Below are positions 51,855 to 61,286 of a DNA stretch of 64,000 bases, one piece after another. Every line of letters begins with the position of its first letter. Positions within the stretch are counted from its first letter, which is position 1. The DNA lies in NCBI GenBank assembly GCA_045595165.1, contig JAZNZY010000023.1:30566-94565 (forward strand). Direction: 5' to 3'. Source of the stretch: SFLA01 sp045595165. GTDB taxonomy: Bacteria; Bacillota; Clostridia; Oscillospirales; CAG-382. Position numbers and translations under genes: made by a program. The notes below the pieces were generated by a model. The model made no database searches, was not told where the DNA came from, and worked only from the letters and a program-made list of their open reading frames with translations.

Positions 51855-53104
51855 TGGTAAATTTATTCATTTCTGCAAAGGAAGCAAAGCCTCTTGTTTC
51901 CGCTTTGACTTCACAGCAAAAAAACAGTGCTCTTTTAGAAATGGCAAGGGCCTTAAGAGAGAATGTAAATGATATCCTTGCCGCAAACGCCGTTGATCTT
52001 AAAGAGGCGGAAGGAAAGATACCAAGCGTTATGCTTGACCGTCTTATGCTGGATAATTCCAGAATCGAAGGTATGGCAAAGGGAATTGAAGAGGTAGCGC
52101 TCCTGCCCGATCCCGTGGGACATATTCTTGATACCTATACAAGGCAGGACGGATTGTCAATACAAAAGGTTTCCGTTCCAGTGGGCGTTATTGCCATCAT
52201 ATACGAAAGCCGTCCCAACGTCACCAGCGATGCCGCGGCGCTTGCTTTAAAAAGCGGAAACGTATGTATACTTCGTTCCGGAAAGGAAGCCTTCAATTCG
52301 GCGAAGGCGATAGTAAACGTTTTAAAAAAAGGTCTTATAAAAGCAGGTGTAACGGAAAATGCAGTTAATCTGGTTTCCGATCCTTCCCGTGAAAGCGCAA
52401 CGGCACTTATGACCGCCAACGGTTACGTTGATATGCTTATTCCCAGAGGCGGTGCGGGGCTTATTAACGCTTGCGTGCGCCAAGCGACCGTTCCTTGTAT
52501 CGCCACCGGCACGGGAATATGCCACGTATATGTTGAGAAAACCGCAGATATCGATACGGCGTTAAAGATAGTTGAAAACGCAAAAACAAGCCGTCCCAGC
52601 GTTTGTAACGCTATGGAGGTCTTGTTGGTGGACGAGGATATTGCTCACGAATTTTTACCCCGTTTACACAAGACTTTGGTAGAGGACAGAAATAGTAAAC
52701 ATCTTGTTCCCGTGGAATTAAGACTTGACGAAAATGCGGCGAAGATCATCGAAGGCATACCTGCTTCGGAAAAGGATTTTGACACCGAATTTTTGGATTA
52801 TATTCTTGCGGTGAAAGTGGTTGAAAATACCAAAGAGGCAATTGAGCATATATCTGCTCATTCCACAGGGCACAGCGAAGCTATTGTTTCCAACGATACC
52901 GTTGCACAGCAGTTGTTCGTATCTTCCGTTGACAGCGCCGCTGTTTACGTTAACGCTTCCACCCGATTTACCGATGGCGGTGAATTCGGTTTGGGATGCG
53001 AAATGGGTATTTCTACCCAAAAGCTTCACGCAAGAGGTCCTATGGGACTTAAAGAACTTACCACGTACAAATATGTAATTCACGGAGAAGGACATATAAG
53101 ATAA
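51854..53104 (+). CDS. proA: Gamma-glutamyl phosphate reductase
   Basis: ProA reduces glutamyl-5-phosphate with NADPH to glutamate semialdehyde. The 416-residue aldehyde-dehydrogenase-fold protein has V-P-V-G-V-I-A-I-I-Y-E-S-R-P-N-V-T-S-D, I-P-R-G-G-A-G-L, S-V-C-N-A-M-E (with the catalytic Cys) and F-T-D-G-G-E-F-G-L-G-C-E-M-G-I-S-T-Q-K motifs. Confidence 0.97.
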   Translation: MVNLFISAKEAKPLVSALTSQQKNSALLEMARALRENVNDILAANAVDLKEAEGKIPSVMLDRLMLDNSRIEGMAKGIEEVALLPDPVGHILDTYTRQDGLSIQKVSVPVGVIAIIYESRPNVTSDAAALALKSGNVCILRSGKEAFNSAKAIVNVLKKGLIKAGVTENAVNLVSDPSRESATALMTANGYVDMLIPRGGAGLINACVRQATVPCIATGTGICHVYVEKTADIDTALKIVENAKTSRPSVCNAMEVLLVDEDIAHEFLPRLHKTLVEDRNSKHLVPVELRLDENAAKIIEGIPASEKDFDTEFLDYILAVKVVENTKEAIEHISAHSTGHSEAIVSNDTVAQQLFVSSVDSAAVYVNASTRFTDGGEFGLGCEMGISTQKLHARGPMGLKELTTYKYVIHGEGHIR

Positions 53105-53114
53105 GGAGAATAGT

Positions 53115-53906
53115 ATGAAATACGGTTTTATCGGTTGCGGTAATATGGGAAGTGCCGTGGCATACGCGCTTTCAAAAACCACCACTGATTTTGCGGTTAC
53201 CGACCGTTCCGGAAAAGCAAAAGTCTTTGCCGACAGCATCGGCTGTAAATACACGGATATAAATACCGTTGCAAGTGAATGTGAAAACATATTTCTTTGC
53301 GTAAAGCCTCAGATGATGGGAGATATGTTAAGGGGAATTTCGGATATTCTCAAAGAAAAAAAGCCCGTTCTCGTCACTATGGCGGCAGGGCTTACCACCG
53401 AAAAGATATGCGAAATGGCAGGCGAAAAGCTTCCCGTTATCCGCATAATGCCCAATACTCCCGTAATGGTCGGTAAGGGTGTGATTTTGTATTGCGGCAA
53501 CGATTTTATTTCCGATGAAAAGTTAAAGGATTTCATATCCGATTTAAGCTATGCAGGCAAATTTGATAAACTGCCCGAAAATCTTTTCGATGCGGCAACA
53601 TCCTTAACGGGATGCGGTCCTGCATATGCCTATATGTTTGTTGAAGCTCTTGCCGACGGTGCAGTTTCCTGCGGAATTCCCCGTAACAAAGCAATAGACT
53701 ATGCGGCAAACGTTCTTGCGGGAGCCGCAGAAATGGTTATGTCCACCGGCGAACATCCGTCAAAGCTAAAGGATAACGTTTGTTCTCCGGGAGGAAGCAC
53801 TATCGCCGGTGTGAGATCGCTGGAGGCGAACGGCTTCAGAGGCGCTGTCATCGATTGTATAATGGCGGCAAATGAACGGAATAAAGAATTAGGAAAAATG
53901 AACTGA
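53115..53906 (+). CDS. proC: Pyrroline-5-carboxylate reductase
   Basis: ProC completes proline synthesis using NAD(P)H. The 263-residue protein begins with the nucleotide-binding loop G-F-I-G-C-G-N-M-G. It also has C-V-K-P-Q-M-M and the C-terminal signature near residue 218, S-P-G-G-S-T-I-A-G. It lies 10 bases after proA, so proB, proA and proC give the whole pathway from glutamate. Confidence 0.97.
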   Translation: MKYGFIGCGNMGSAVAYALSKTTTDFAVTDRSGKAKVFADSIGCKYTDINTVASECENIFLCVKPQMMGDMLRGISDILKEKKPVLVTMAAGLTTEKICEMAGEKLPVIRIMPNTPVMVGKGVILYCGNDFISDEKLKDFISDLSYAGKFDKLPENLFDAATSLTGCGPAYAYMFVEALADGAVSCGIPRNKAIDYAANVLAGAAEMVMSTGEHPSKLKDNVCSPGGSTIAGVRSLEANGFRGAVIDCIMAANERNKELGKMN

Positions 53907-53918
53907 GGAGAAATGAAA

Positions 53919-54938
53919 ATGAAAAACATAGATTGGTCAAACATCGGATTCGGTTATATTAAAACGGATCTTCGCTACGTTTCGAATTATAAAAACGGTG
54001 AGTGGGACGAAGGCTGTCTTACAGAGGATGCAAATATTATCATGAACGAATGCGCTTGCGTTTTGCAGTATGCCCAGACCTGCTTCGAAGGACTGAAGGC
54101 ATATACAACTGCAGACGGAAAGATAGTTTGTTTCCGTCCTGATCTTAACGCTTCCCGTATGGCTGATTCCTGCCGCCGTATGAAAATGCCCGTTTTCCCC
54201 GAAGAAAGATTTGTGGAAGCGGTGGTGAAAACCGTTGAAGCTAACTCCGAGTGGGTTCCTCCTTACGGCTCCGGCGCATCTCTCTATCTCCGTCCTTATA
54301 TGTTCGGCTATGATTCCATCATCGGTGTGAAACCTGCCAACGAATTTCAGTTCCGTATTTTTGCTACTCCCGTTGGACCTTATTTCAAGGGCGGCGTTCG
54401 CGCGCTTACCCTTCGTGTTTCCGATTTCGACCGTGCGGCTCCCAAAGGCACGGGACATATCAAAGCGGGTCTGAACTACGCTATGAGCCTTTACGCTATT
54501 GTTGACGCACACGAGCAGGGATATGACGAAAATGTTTATCTGGATTCCGCTACACGCACTCACATTGAGGAAACGGGAGGCGCAAATATAATCTTCGTTA
54601 CCAAAGACGGCAAGCTGGTTACACCCAAGTCCGATACTATTCTGCCCTCCATTACCCGCCGCTCGCTCCTTCAGGTTGCAAAGGATTACCTTGGTATGGA
54701 AGTGGAGGAAAGGGAAGTGTCCCTTGCTGAAATAGGCGATTTTGCGGAATGCGGACTTTGCGGAACCGCTGCTGTGATTTCTCCCGTCGGCAAGATCGTG
54801 GATCACGGTAAGGTGTATTCCTTCAGTATCGGCGAAAGCGGAATGGGCGATACGATTAAGAAACTGTACGATACGCTTACAGGTATCCAGATGGGTACTG
54901 TTACTCCTCCCGAAGGATGGGTCAAGGTAATAAAATAA
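53919..54938 (+). CDS. ilvE: Branched-chain amino acid aminotransferase
   Basis: A pyridoxal-phosphate fold-type IV transaminase that forms valine, leucine and isoleucine from their keto acids. The protein is 339 residues. Visible motifs are C-F-E-G-L-K-A-Y near residue 52, the PLP lysine in G-T-G-H-I-K-A-G-L-N-Y, and E-E-T-G-G-A-N-I-I-F. Two ATGs are in frame (53913 and 53919); the second has the better 8-base spacing from GGAG. It ends the proline operon and precedes the ilv-leu operon. Confidence 0.95.
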   Translation: MKNIDWSNIGFGYIKTDLRYVSNYKNGEWDEGCLTEDANIIMNECACVLQYAQTCFEGLKAYTTADGKIVCFRPDLNASRMADSCRRMKMPVFPEERFVEAVVKTVEANSEWVPPYGSGASLYLRPYMFGYDSIIGVKPANEFQFRIFATPVGPYFKGGVRALTLRVSDFDRAAPKGTGHIKAGLNYAMSLYAIVDAHEQGYDENVYLDSATRTHIEETGGANIIFVTKDGKLVTPKSDTILPSITRRSLLQVAKDYLGMEVEEREVSLAEIGDFAECGLCGTAAVISPVGKIVDHGKVYSFSIGESGMGDTIKKLYDTLTGIQMGTVTPPEGWVKVIK

Positions 54939-54982
54939 CTGAATAATTATTTCAAAATAAAGAATATTTTTTCGTTTTTCCC

Positions 54983-55011
54983 TTGACATATATTTGTTCG
55001 GATGTTATAAT
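54983..55011 (+). promoter_or_regulatory. Promoter of the ilvA-leu-ilv operon
   Basis: TTGACA at 54983-54988, a 17-bp spacer and TATAAT at 55006-55011, with TGT before the -10 box. Consensus boxes; the transcript would start near 55018 and have a leader of about 145 bases. Confidence 0.9.
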
Positions 55012-55092
55012 CATTCAATAATATATAATGCACAGTTTTTTTGATTTTTCACGGCAAACAGAACGGTATTGACTATTTATTAATTCTTAGGT

Positions 55093-55119
55093 CCCTCTCT
55101 CTTTGCGTAAGAGAGAGGG
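55093..55119 (+). promoter_or_regulatory. Hairpin in the ilvA leader, possible attenuator
   Basis: CCCTCTCTCTT pairs perfectly with AAGAGAGAGGG around a 5-base loop, followed by GCTTCTTATATT. The U-run is weak. It lies 45 bases upstream of ilvA within the transcribed leader. The T-box signature is not present. Just upstream, one frame reads a dense run of leucine codons (see findings). Confidence 0.55.
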
Positions 55120-55163
55120 GCTTCTTATATTACGAATCCGCCCGAAAGGAAGCTTTTATACAT

Positions 55164-56363
55164 ATGGTTACTATCGATAAAATTTTCCACGCATCAACAG
55201 TTCTTAAAAATATCATACGTCCTACTCCCTTAGCAAAGGCGTACGGTATCGCTCCCGATTGCGATCTGTATTTCAAGCCCGAGAATTTGCAAAACACGGG
55301 CTCCTTTAAGCTACGCGGCTCCGGATATAAGATAGCTATGCTGTCTGATGAAGAAAAGGCAAAGGGCGTTATAGCCTGCTCTGCGGGCAACCATGCGCAA
55401 GGCGTCGCTCTGGCTGCTTCCAAATGCGGTATATCTTCTCTTATCTGCCTGCCCGATAACGCGCCTATTTCAAAAATAGAGGCAACAAAAAGCTACGGTG
55501 CAAGCGTTTGTCTTGTTGAAGGCTGTTATGACGATGCTTATAACAAAGCTATGTCATTAAAAGATGAATTGGGACTTACCTTCGTCCATCCCTTTGACGA
55601 TGAAAACGTTATTGCAGGTCAGGGTACTATAGGTCTTGAGATCGTAAATGATATTGACAATATCGATGCGGTTATCGTTCCCATCGGCGGCGGCGGACTT
55701 ATTTCCGGCGTAGCATATGCTATCAAAGCAATTAATCCTCGTATCAAGGTATACGGCGTTCAGGCGGCAGGCGCGGCAAGTATGTATAATTCCGTTAACG
55801 GCGGCGCAATACAAACTCTTTCTACCGTTTCTACCATAGCAGACGGTATCGCCGTGAAACGCCCCGGCGATAATACTTTTGAAATGGTCAGAAAATATGT
55901 TGACGATATCGCCCTCGTTACCGAGGATGAAATATCCTCTGCTATCCTCGCTCTTATCGAAAAGCAAAAAATGATAGCCGAAGGCGCAGGCGCTGTTTCC
56001 GTAGCGGCGGCAATGTTCAATAAATTCCCCATAGCGGGCAAAAAAGTCGTAAGCGTTGTTTCCGGCGGGAATATAGATGTTACCAGCCTTTCCCGCGTAA
56101 TAGAACGCGGTCTTATGAAGTCGGGCAGAAGCTCAAGTCTGCTTATCGAGCTTGTTGATAAACCCGGTCAGCTTAAGGATGTTTCCCGTATTATCGCTGA
56201 TTGCGGCGGTAACGTTACAAGCGTACACCACGAGCGTAACGGAAATACCGAGAGCATAAACGGCTGTTACCTCCGTATCGTTATGGAAACCCGTGATTAC
56301 GATCACGTTCGTCAAATTACCGAAGCTCTTAAAAACGAAGGCTTCAAAATTGTAGAGGAGTAA
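55164..56363 (+). CDS. ilvA: Threonine ammonia-lyase
   Basis: This enzyme deaminates threonine to 2-oxobutyrate, the first step to isoleucine. The 399-residue pyridoxal-phosphate protein has the PLP lysine in N-T-G-S-F-K-L-R-G near residue 52, the glycine loop G-G-G-G-L-I-S-G, and a C-terminal ACT domain of about 75 residues. It is shorter than E. coli IlvA and has the one-ACT layout of many Firmicutes. The start is ATG 55164 with AAAGGA about 13 bases upstream; the frame stays open back to 55041 without a ribosome site. It is followed by ridA. Confidence 0.94.
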   Translation: MVTIDKIFHASTVLKNIIRPTPLAKAYGIAPDCDLYFKPENLQNTGSFKLRGSGYKIAMLSDEEKAKGVIACSAGNHAQGVALAASKCGISSLICLPDNAPISKIEATKSYGASVCLVEGCYDDAYNKAMSLKDELGLTFVHPFDDENVIAGQGTIGLEIVNDIDNIDAVIVPIGGGGLISGVAYAIKAINPRIKVYGVQAAGAASMYNSVNGGAIQTLSTVSTIADGIAVKRPGDNTFEMVRKYVDDIALVTEDEISSAILALIEKQKMIAEGAGAVSVAAAMFNKFPIAGKKVVSVVSGGNIDVTSLSRVIERGLMKSGRSSSLLIELVDKPGQLKDVSRIIADCGGNVTSVHHERNGNTESINGCYLRIVMETRDYDHVRQITEALKNEGFKIVEE

Positions 56364-56369
56364 ATTATT

Positions 56370-56741
56370 ATGGAATACATATACACCAAAAACGCTCCCG
56401 ATGCTATCGGACCTTATTCTCAGGGTATGGTAGTCGGTAATTTAGTGTTTACATCAGGTCAGATCGCGATCAACCCCGCAAGCGGCGCCGTTGAAGCAAC
56501 TACCATTCGGGAACAGACCGAGCAGGTTTGCAGAAATCTTTCCGCAGTTCTTGAGGCGGCGGGAACGAGCCTTGAAAAGGTTGTGAAAACCACTTGCTTT
56601 TTAAGCGATATGGCAGATTTTGCCGCTTTTAACGAAATATACGGCAAATATTTTACGGGCAAGCCCGCCCGCTCCTGCGTAGCTGTAAAAACACTACCCA
56701 AGAACGTTCTTGTTGAGGTAGAGGCTATAGCGGAAAAATAA
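56370..56741 (+). CDS. ridA: RidA-family reactive intermediate deaminase
   Basis: RidA hydrolyses the reactive enamine/imine released by PLP enzymes such as threonine ammonia-lyase. The 123-residue protein matches the family length, with A-I-G-P-Y-S-Q-G near residue 12, F-T-S-G-Q-I, the catalytic Arg in A-R-S-C-V-A-V and the end L-P-K-N-V-L-V-E-V-E-A. It lies 6 bases after ilvA, whose product it would clear, a direct functional link. Confidence 0.95.
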   Translation: MEYIYTKNAPDAIGPYSQGMVVGNLVFTSGQIAINPASGAVEATTIREQTEQVCRNLSAVLEAAGTSLEKVVKTTCFLSDMADFAAFNEIYGKYFTGKPARSCVAVKTLPKNVLVEVEAIAEK

Positions 56742-56765
56742 AGCGTATATTCCAAGGAGCAAAAA

Positions 56766-58427
56766 ATGAACAACAGTAAATACAGTATAGGATATTTTCC
56801 CGCTCCGGGAAACCATTGTAAATGGGTAAATAAAGATCATATTGAAAAAGCCCCCCGTTGGTGCAGCGTTGACTTGCGTGACGGAAACCAGTCACTCGTT
56901 ATCCCTATGAGTCTTGAGGAAAAGCTTGAATTTTATAAGCTTTTGCTGGCGGTGGGATTTAAAGAGATTGAAGTGGGCTTTCCTGCGGCTTCCGAAACGG
57001 AATATGAATTTTTGCGTACACTTATCGAAAAAGATATGATCCCTTCGGACGTTACCGTTCAGGTGCTTACCCAGTGCAGAGAGCACATTATCCGCAAAAC
57101 CTTTGATGCCTGCAAGGGTGCACCCAACGCAATTATTCATTTCTATAATTCCGTAAGCGTTGCCCAGCGTGAGCAGGTGTTCAGAAAATCTAAAGAAGAA
57201 ATAAAGCAGATCGCTATTGACGGCGCTCGGCTTGTAAAACGTCTTGCTTCCGAATATGAAGGCAATTTCCGATTCGAGTATTCTCCCGAAAGCTTTACAG
57301 GAACCGAACCCGAATACGCTTTGGATGTTTGCAACGCTGTGCTTGATGTGCTTGAGCCTTCCGAAACCAATAATGTCATAATTAACCTTCCGGTTACCGT
57401 GGAAATGAGCCTTCCTCACGTCTACGCTAATCAGGTTGAATATATGAGCGAAAATCTAAAATACCGTGAATTCGTAACCCTTTCTCTCCATCCTCATAAC
57501 GATAGAGGTACAGGCGTTGCGGATACCGAGCTTGCATTGCTTGCAGGCGCGGACCGTGTCGAAGGTACTCTTTTCGGCAATGGCGAGCGCACGGGAAACG
57601 TGGATATCATTACTCTTGCAATGAATATGTATTCCCACGGTGTCGATCCCGAGCTTAATTTCTCCAATATGCCCGAAATCGTTGCAACCTACGAAAAATG
57701 TACTCGTATGCACGTTTACGAAAGAAGTCCTTATGCAGGCGCATTGGTATTTGCCGCTTTTTCGGGAAGCCATCAGGATGCTATCGCAAAGGGTATGAAA
57801 TGGCGTGAGGAAAAGAATCTTACACAGTGGACCGTTCCTTACATTCCCATCGATCCCAAGGATATAAGCCGTACATACGATGCGGATGTTATCCGTGTCA
57901 ATTCCCAAAGCGGTAAAGGTGGTATCGGCTATCTGTTGGAGCAGACTTACGGCTATGTTCTGCCTCCCAAAATGCGGGAGCATTTCAGCTATGCCTGCAA
58001 AAACGTATCTGATCACGGCCATTGTGAACTTAAGACCCACGATGTTTTGAAAGTGTTTACAGATAATTACCTTAATCTCGAGAGTCCCGTATCCATCTCC
58101 AATATGAGCTTTGTTCAGAAGGAAGGCGGAGTGGATGCATACGTTACCTTCAAAAAGGATGGCAAAAAGACTACCGTTCACACCCAAGGAAACGGCTCTC
58201 TCGATGCGGTAAGTAACGCACTGAAGGAATATACGGACGATACTTACGTTCTCAAGGTTTATACCGAGCACAGCTTGGAAGGCAAGAGCTCGGATGCCAC
58301 AGCCGCCGCTTATATCGGAATTGAAGATAAAAACGGTAATATGCACTGGGGTGCAGGTACGGATACCGATATTGTCCGTGCAAGTATTCACGCATTGTTA
58401 AGTGCGTATAACAATATGATCAGATAA
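56766..58427 (+). CDS. leuA: 2-isopropylmalate synthase
   Basis: LeuA condenses acetyl-CoA with 2-ketoisovalerate, the first committed step to leucine. The 553-residue protein is the longer form that begins with an extra about 30 residues before V-D-L-R-D-G-N-Q-S. The HMGL-like barrel has L-H-P-H-N-D-R-G-T-G, G-N-G-E-R-T-G-N-V-D, and a C-terminal regulatory domain from about residue 440 that ends near A-L-L-S-A-Y-N. Leucine feedback is therefore expected. Confidence 0.96.
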   Translation: MNNSKYSIGYFPAPGNHCKWVNKDHIEKAPRWCSVDLRDGNQSLVIPMSLEEKLEFYKLLLAVGFKEIEVGFPAASETEYEFLRTLIEKDMIPSDVTVQVLTQCREHIIRKTFDACKGAPNAIIHFYNSVSVAQREQVFRKSKEEIKQIAIDGARLVKRLASEYEGNFRFEYSPESFTGTEPEYALDVCNAVLDVLEPSETNNVIINLPVTVEMSLPHVYANQVEYMSENLKYREFVTLSLHPHNDRGTGVADTELALLAGADRVEGTLFGNGERTGNVDIITLAMNMYSHGVDPELNFSNMPEIVATYEKCTRMHVYERSPYAGALVFAAFSGSHQDAIAKGMKWREEKNLTQWTVPYIPIDPKDISRTYDADVIRVNSQSGKGGIGYLLEQTYGYVLPPKMREHFSYACKNVSDHGHCELKTHDVLKVFTDNYLNLESPVSISNMSFVQKEGGVDAYVTFKKDGKKTTVHTQGNGSLDAVSNALKEYTDDTYVLKVYTEHSLEGKSSDATAAAYIGIEDKNGNMHWGAGTDTDIVRASIHALLSAYNNMIR

Positions 58428-58442
58428 AAGGAGTCAATTACC

Positions 58443-59705
58443 ATGGGCATGACCATGACTCAAAAAATACTCGCCGCCCACGCGGGACTTGAAAGTGTCA
58501 GTGCGGGACAGCTTATCAGCGCCAAGCTTGATATAGTTCTCGGTAACGATATTACAACTCCCGTAGCGGTAAATGAATTCAAAAAAGCGGGATTTGATTC
58601 CGTTTTCAATAAAGATAAGATTGCCATAGTGCTGGATCACTTCGTTCCCAATAAGGATATTAAAGCCGCCGAGCAATCCAAACAGTGCCGCGAATTTGCT
58701 CTTGCACATAGTGTAAGTCATTTTTATGACGTGGGCAAAATGGGCATAGAGCATGCGCTTCTTCCCGAGCAGGGCGTGGTTACCGCAGGCGATTGCATTA
58801 TCGGCGCGGACAGCCACACTTGTACTTACGGTGCGCTGGGTGCTTTTTCCACAGGTGTTGGCAGTACGGATATGGCGGCAGGAATGGCAACGGGAACCGC
58901 TTGGTTCAAGGTGCCCTCCGCTATCAAGTTTGTTCTTAAAGGCAAGCTTTTTCCTTACTGCAGCGGCAAGGACGTTATACTTACTATCATAGGTATGATA
59001 GGTGTTGATGGCGCATTGTACCGCAGTATGGAATTTACGGGAGATGGAGTTGCCTCTCTCAGTATGGATGATCGTCTGTGCATTTGCAATATGGCTATCG
59101 AAGCTGGCGCAAAGAACGGAATTTTCCCCGTTGACGATATAACCAGGAAATATATGGAGGGACGTTGTGAACGTACTCCCGTTATTTACGAGGCAGACGA
59201 GGACGCAGAATACGAGCGTGTTATCGAGATCGATCTCGCTTCCATCGTTCCTACCGTTGCTTGTCCCCATCTTCCCGAAAACACTCATCCTGCAGAAGAA
59301 CTTGCCGATATAAAGATCGATCAGGTCGTTATCGGAAGCTGTACCAACGGCAGAATGGAGGATATGGAAGCCGCATTCAACATACTTAACGGCAAAAAAA
59401 TTGCGGACAACGTACGTTGTATTATAATCCCCGGAACTATGCAGATACTCCGCGAATGTGTGGAGAGGGGATACGTTACCGCATTTATTGATGCGGGCGC
59501 AGTAGTTTCCACACCCACCTGCGGACCTTGCCTCGGCGGTTATATGGGTATTCTCGCCGCAGGCGAACGCTGCATCGCCACCACCAACAGAAACTTTGTG
59601 GGCAGAATGGGACACGTGGAAAGCGAAGTTTATCTCGCTTCTCCCGCAACTGCCGCCGCAAGCGCACTTACGGGATATATTACAGACCCTCGGAGGAAAA
59701 GTTAA
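58443..59705 (+). CDS. leuC: 3-isopropylmalate dehydratase large subunit
   Basis: The iron-sulfur subunit of isopropylmalate isomerase. The 420-residue protein is the short (archaeal/clostridial) LeuC type. The [4Fe-4S] cysteines lie in G-S-C-T-N-G-R and in C-G-P-C-L-G-G, and the early G-A-D-S-H-T-C-T-Y-G segment is present. ATG 58443 has AAAAGGAG 9 bases upstream. leuD follows with one base of overlap. Confidence 0.96.
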   Translation: MGMTMTQKILAAHAGLESVSAGQLISAKLDIVLGNDITTPVAVNEFKKAGFDSVFNKDKIAIVLDHFVPNKDIKAAEQSKQCREFALAHSVSHFYDVGKMGIEHALLPEQGVVTAGDCIIGADSHTCTYGALGAFSTGVGSTDMAAGMATGTAWFKVPSAIKFVLKGKLFPYCSGKDVILTIIGMIGVDGALYRSMEFTGDGVASLSMDDRLCICNMAIEAGAKNGIFPVDDITRKYMEGRCERTPVIYEADEDAEYERVIEIDLASIVPTVACPHLPENTHPAEELADIKIDQVVIGSCTNGRMEDMEAAFNILNGKKIADNVRCIIIPGTMQILRECVERGYVTAFIDAGAVVSTPTCGPCLGGYMGILAAGERCIATTNRNFVGRMGHVESEVYLASPATAAASALTGYITDPRRKS

Positions 59706-60190
59706 TGGAAACCAAAGGAAAAGTTTTTAAATATCCCGATAACGTTGATACAGATGTTATTATTCCTGCTCGTTATCTTAACACCTCCGATGCAAAGGAG
59801 CTTGCCAAGCACTGTATGGAGGATATTGATAACACCTTCGTATCCCGTGTAAACAAGGGTGATATTATAGTTGCAGGCTGGAATTTCGGATGCGGTTCTT
59901 CCCGTGAACACGCACCTCTCGTTATTAAGACCTGCGGAACAGGTTGTGTTATTGCAAAAAGCTTTGCCCGTATCTTTTACCGCAACGCCATAAATATCGG
60001 TATGCCCATATTGGAATGTGAAGAAGCGGCAGACGAGATCGAGGACGGAGATCAGGTTTCCGTGGATTTCGATACCGGAATAATAACAAATCTTACGAAA
60101 AACAAAACTTATAAAGCGCAACCGTTTCCCTCCTTTATACAGAATATCATTCAAAAAGGCGGATTACTTACCTCTCTTAAGGAAGGCTGA
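59705..60190 (+). CDS. leuD: 3-isopropylmalate dehydratase small subunit
   Basis: LeuD pairs with LeuC to isomerise 2- to 3-isopropylmalate. The 161-residue protein has D-T-D-V-I-I-P-A-R-Y-L near residue 16 and the substrate motif G-C-G-S-S-R-E-H-A-P near 61. The start is ATG 59705 in the overlap with the leuC stop. The longer frame from 59528 reads through leuC and is rejected. Confidence 0.96.
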   Translation: METKGKVFKYPDNVDTDVIIPARYLNTSDAKELAKHCMEDIDNTFVSRVNKGDIIVAGWNFGCGSSREHAPLVIKTCGTGCVIAKSFARIFYRNAINIGMPILECEEAADEIEDGDQVSVDFDTGIITNLTKNKTYKAQPFPSFIQNIIQKGGLLTSLKEG

Positions 60191-60195
60191 TAAAT

Positions 60196-61281
60196 ATGCA
60201 AAAGAATATAGCCGTTATCCGCGGCGACGGTATCGGTCCGGAAATAGTCGAACAGGCATTAAACGTGCTTAACAAGATCGGCGAGCTTTACGGTCATACC
60301 TTTAAATATACAGATGTGGATATGGGCGGATGCGCCATAGATAAGTGGGGAGATCCTCTTCCCGCAGAAATGCTTGATAAATGCATTAATTCCGACAGTG
60401 TGCTTTTAGGTGCCGTCGGCGGTCCCAAGTGGAACGATGTCCCGGGAAATATGCGTCCCGAAAAAGGACTTTTAAGACTTCGCGCCGGAATGGGCGTTTA
60501 CAGTAATAACCGTCCCGCAAAGATATGGCGTCAGCTTGCAAGCGCATCTCCTTTGAAAGAATCTATCGTAAATAAGGGAATAGATTTCATCATAGTACGC
60601 GAGCTTATCGGCGGAATATATTTCGGCAAGCATCAGACCGAAACCGCAGACGGAGAAAAGGTTGCTGTAGACGAGCTTAAATATTCCGAAAGCGAGATCG
60701 AGCGTATCGGCAGGATCGGTTTTGAAACTGCCATGAAGCGTGGTAAAAAGCTTTGCTCCGTGGAAAAGAGCAACGTTTTGGATTCCAGCCGACTTTGGAA
60801 GTCCGTTATGCACCGTCTTGCAGCCGAATATCCTGAAGTTGAGCTTACGGATATGCTGGTGGATAACTGCGCAATGCAGATCGTTAAAGACCCTTCTCAG
60901 TTTGACGTTATCGTTACCGAGAATATGTTCGGAGATATACTGTCCGATGAAGCTTCTATGATCACAGGTTCTATCGGAATGATTCCTTCTTCCAGTCTGG
61001 GAGCAACTGCGTGCGGTTTATATGAGCCTATTCACGGTTCTGCGCCCGATATTGCGGGAACGGATAAAGCAAACCCCATCGGAACCATACTTTCCGCAGC
61101 AATGATGCTTCGTTTCAGCTTCGATATGAGCGAAGAAGCGGATGTAATAGAAAATGCGGTTTCCGCAGTACTTGATGCGGGATACAGAACGGGGGATATT
61201 TTCGCTTCCGACGAAGGCCTTACTCTCGTCGGTTGCAAAGAGATGGGCAGACTTATTACAGAAAATATACGGAAAGGATAA
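60196..61281 (+). CDS. leuB: 3-isopropylmalate dehydrogenase
   Basis: LeuB oxidatively decarboxylates 3-isopropylmalate with NAD. The 361-residue protein has G-D-G-I-G-P-E-I near the start, R-E-L-I-G-G-I-Y-F-G, the metal-site N-M-F-G-D-I-L-S-D-E, and the adenine-pocket G-S-A-P-D-I-A-G. It lies 5 bases after leuD. Confidence 0.97.
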   Translation: MQKNIAVIRGDGIGPEIVEQALNVLNKIGELYGHTFKYTDVDMGGCAIDKWGDPLPAEMLDKCINSDSVLLGAVGGPKWNDVPGNMRPEKGLLRLRAGMGVYSNNRPAKIWRQLASASPLKESIVNKGIDFIIVRELIGGIYFGKHQTETADGEKVAVDELKYSESEIERIGRIGFETAMKRGKKLCSVEKSNVLDSSRLWKSVMHRLAAEYPEVELTDMLVDNCAMQIVKDPSQFDVIVTENMFGDILSDEASMITGSIGMIPSSSLGATACGLYEPIHGSAPDIAGTDKANPIGTILSAAMMLRFSFDMSEEADVIENAVSAVLDAGYRTGDIFASDEGLTLVGCKEMGRLITENIRKG

Positions 61282-61286
61282 CACGA

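Noticed and set aside
55041..55163. N-terminal extension of IlvA from a TTG codon
   Set aside because: No ribosome site, it would put a strong hairpin inside the coding region, and the extension is absent from the enzyme family. Kept only as a leader observation.
55018..55163. T-box riboswitch upstream of ilvA
   Set aside because: The leader lacks the T-box core sequence and is only about 75 bases long before the hairpin.
58434..59615. 393-codon open frame antisense to leuC
   Set aside because: Mirror of the well-supported leuC gene; composition is artefactual.
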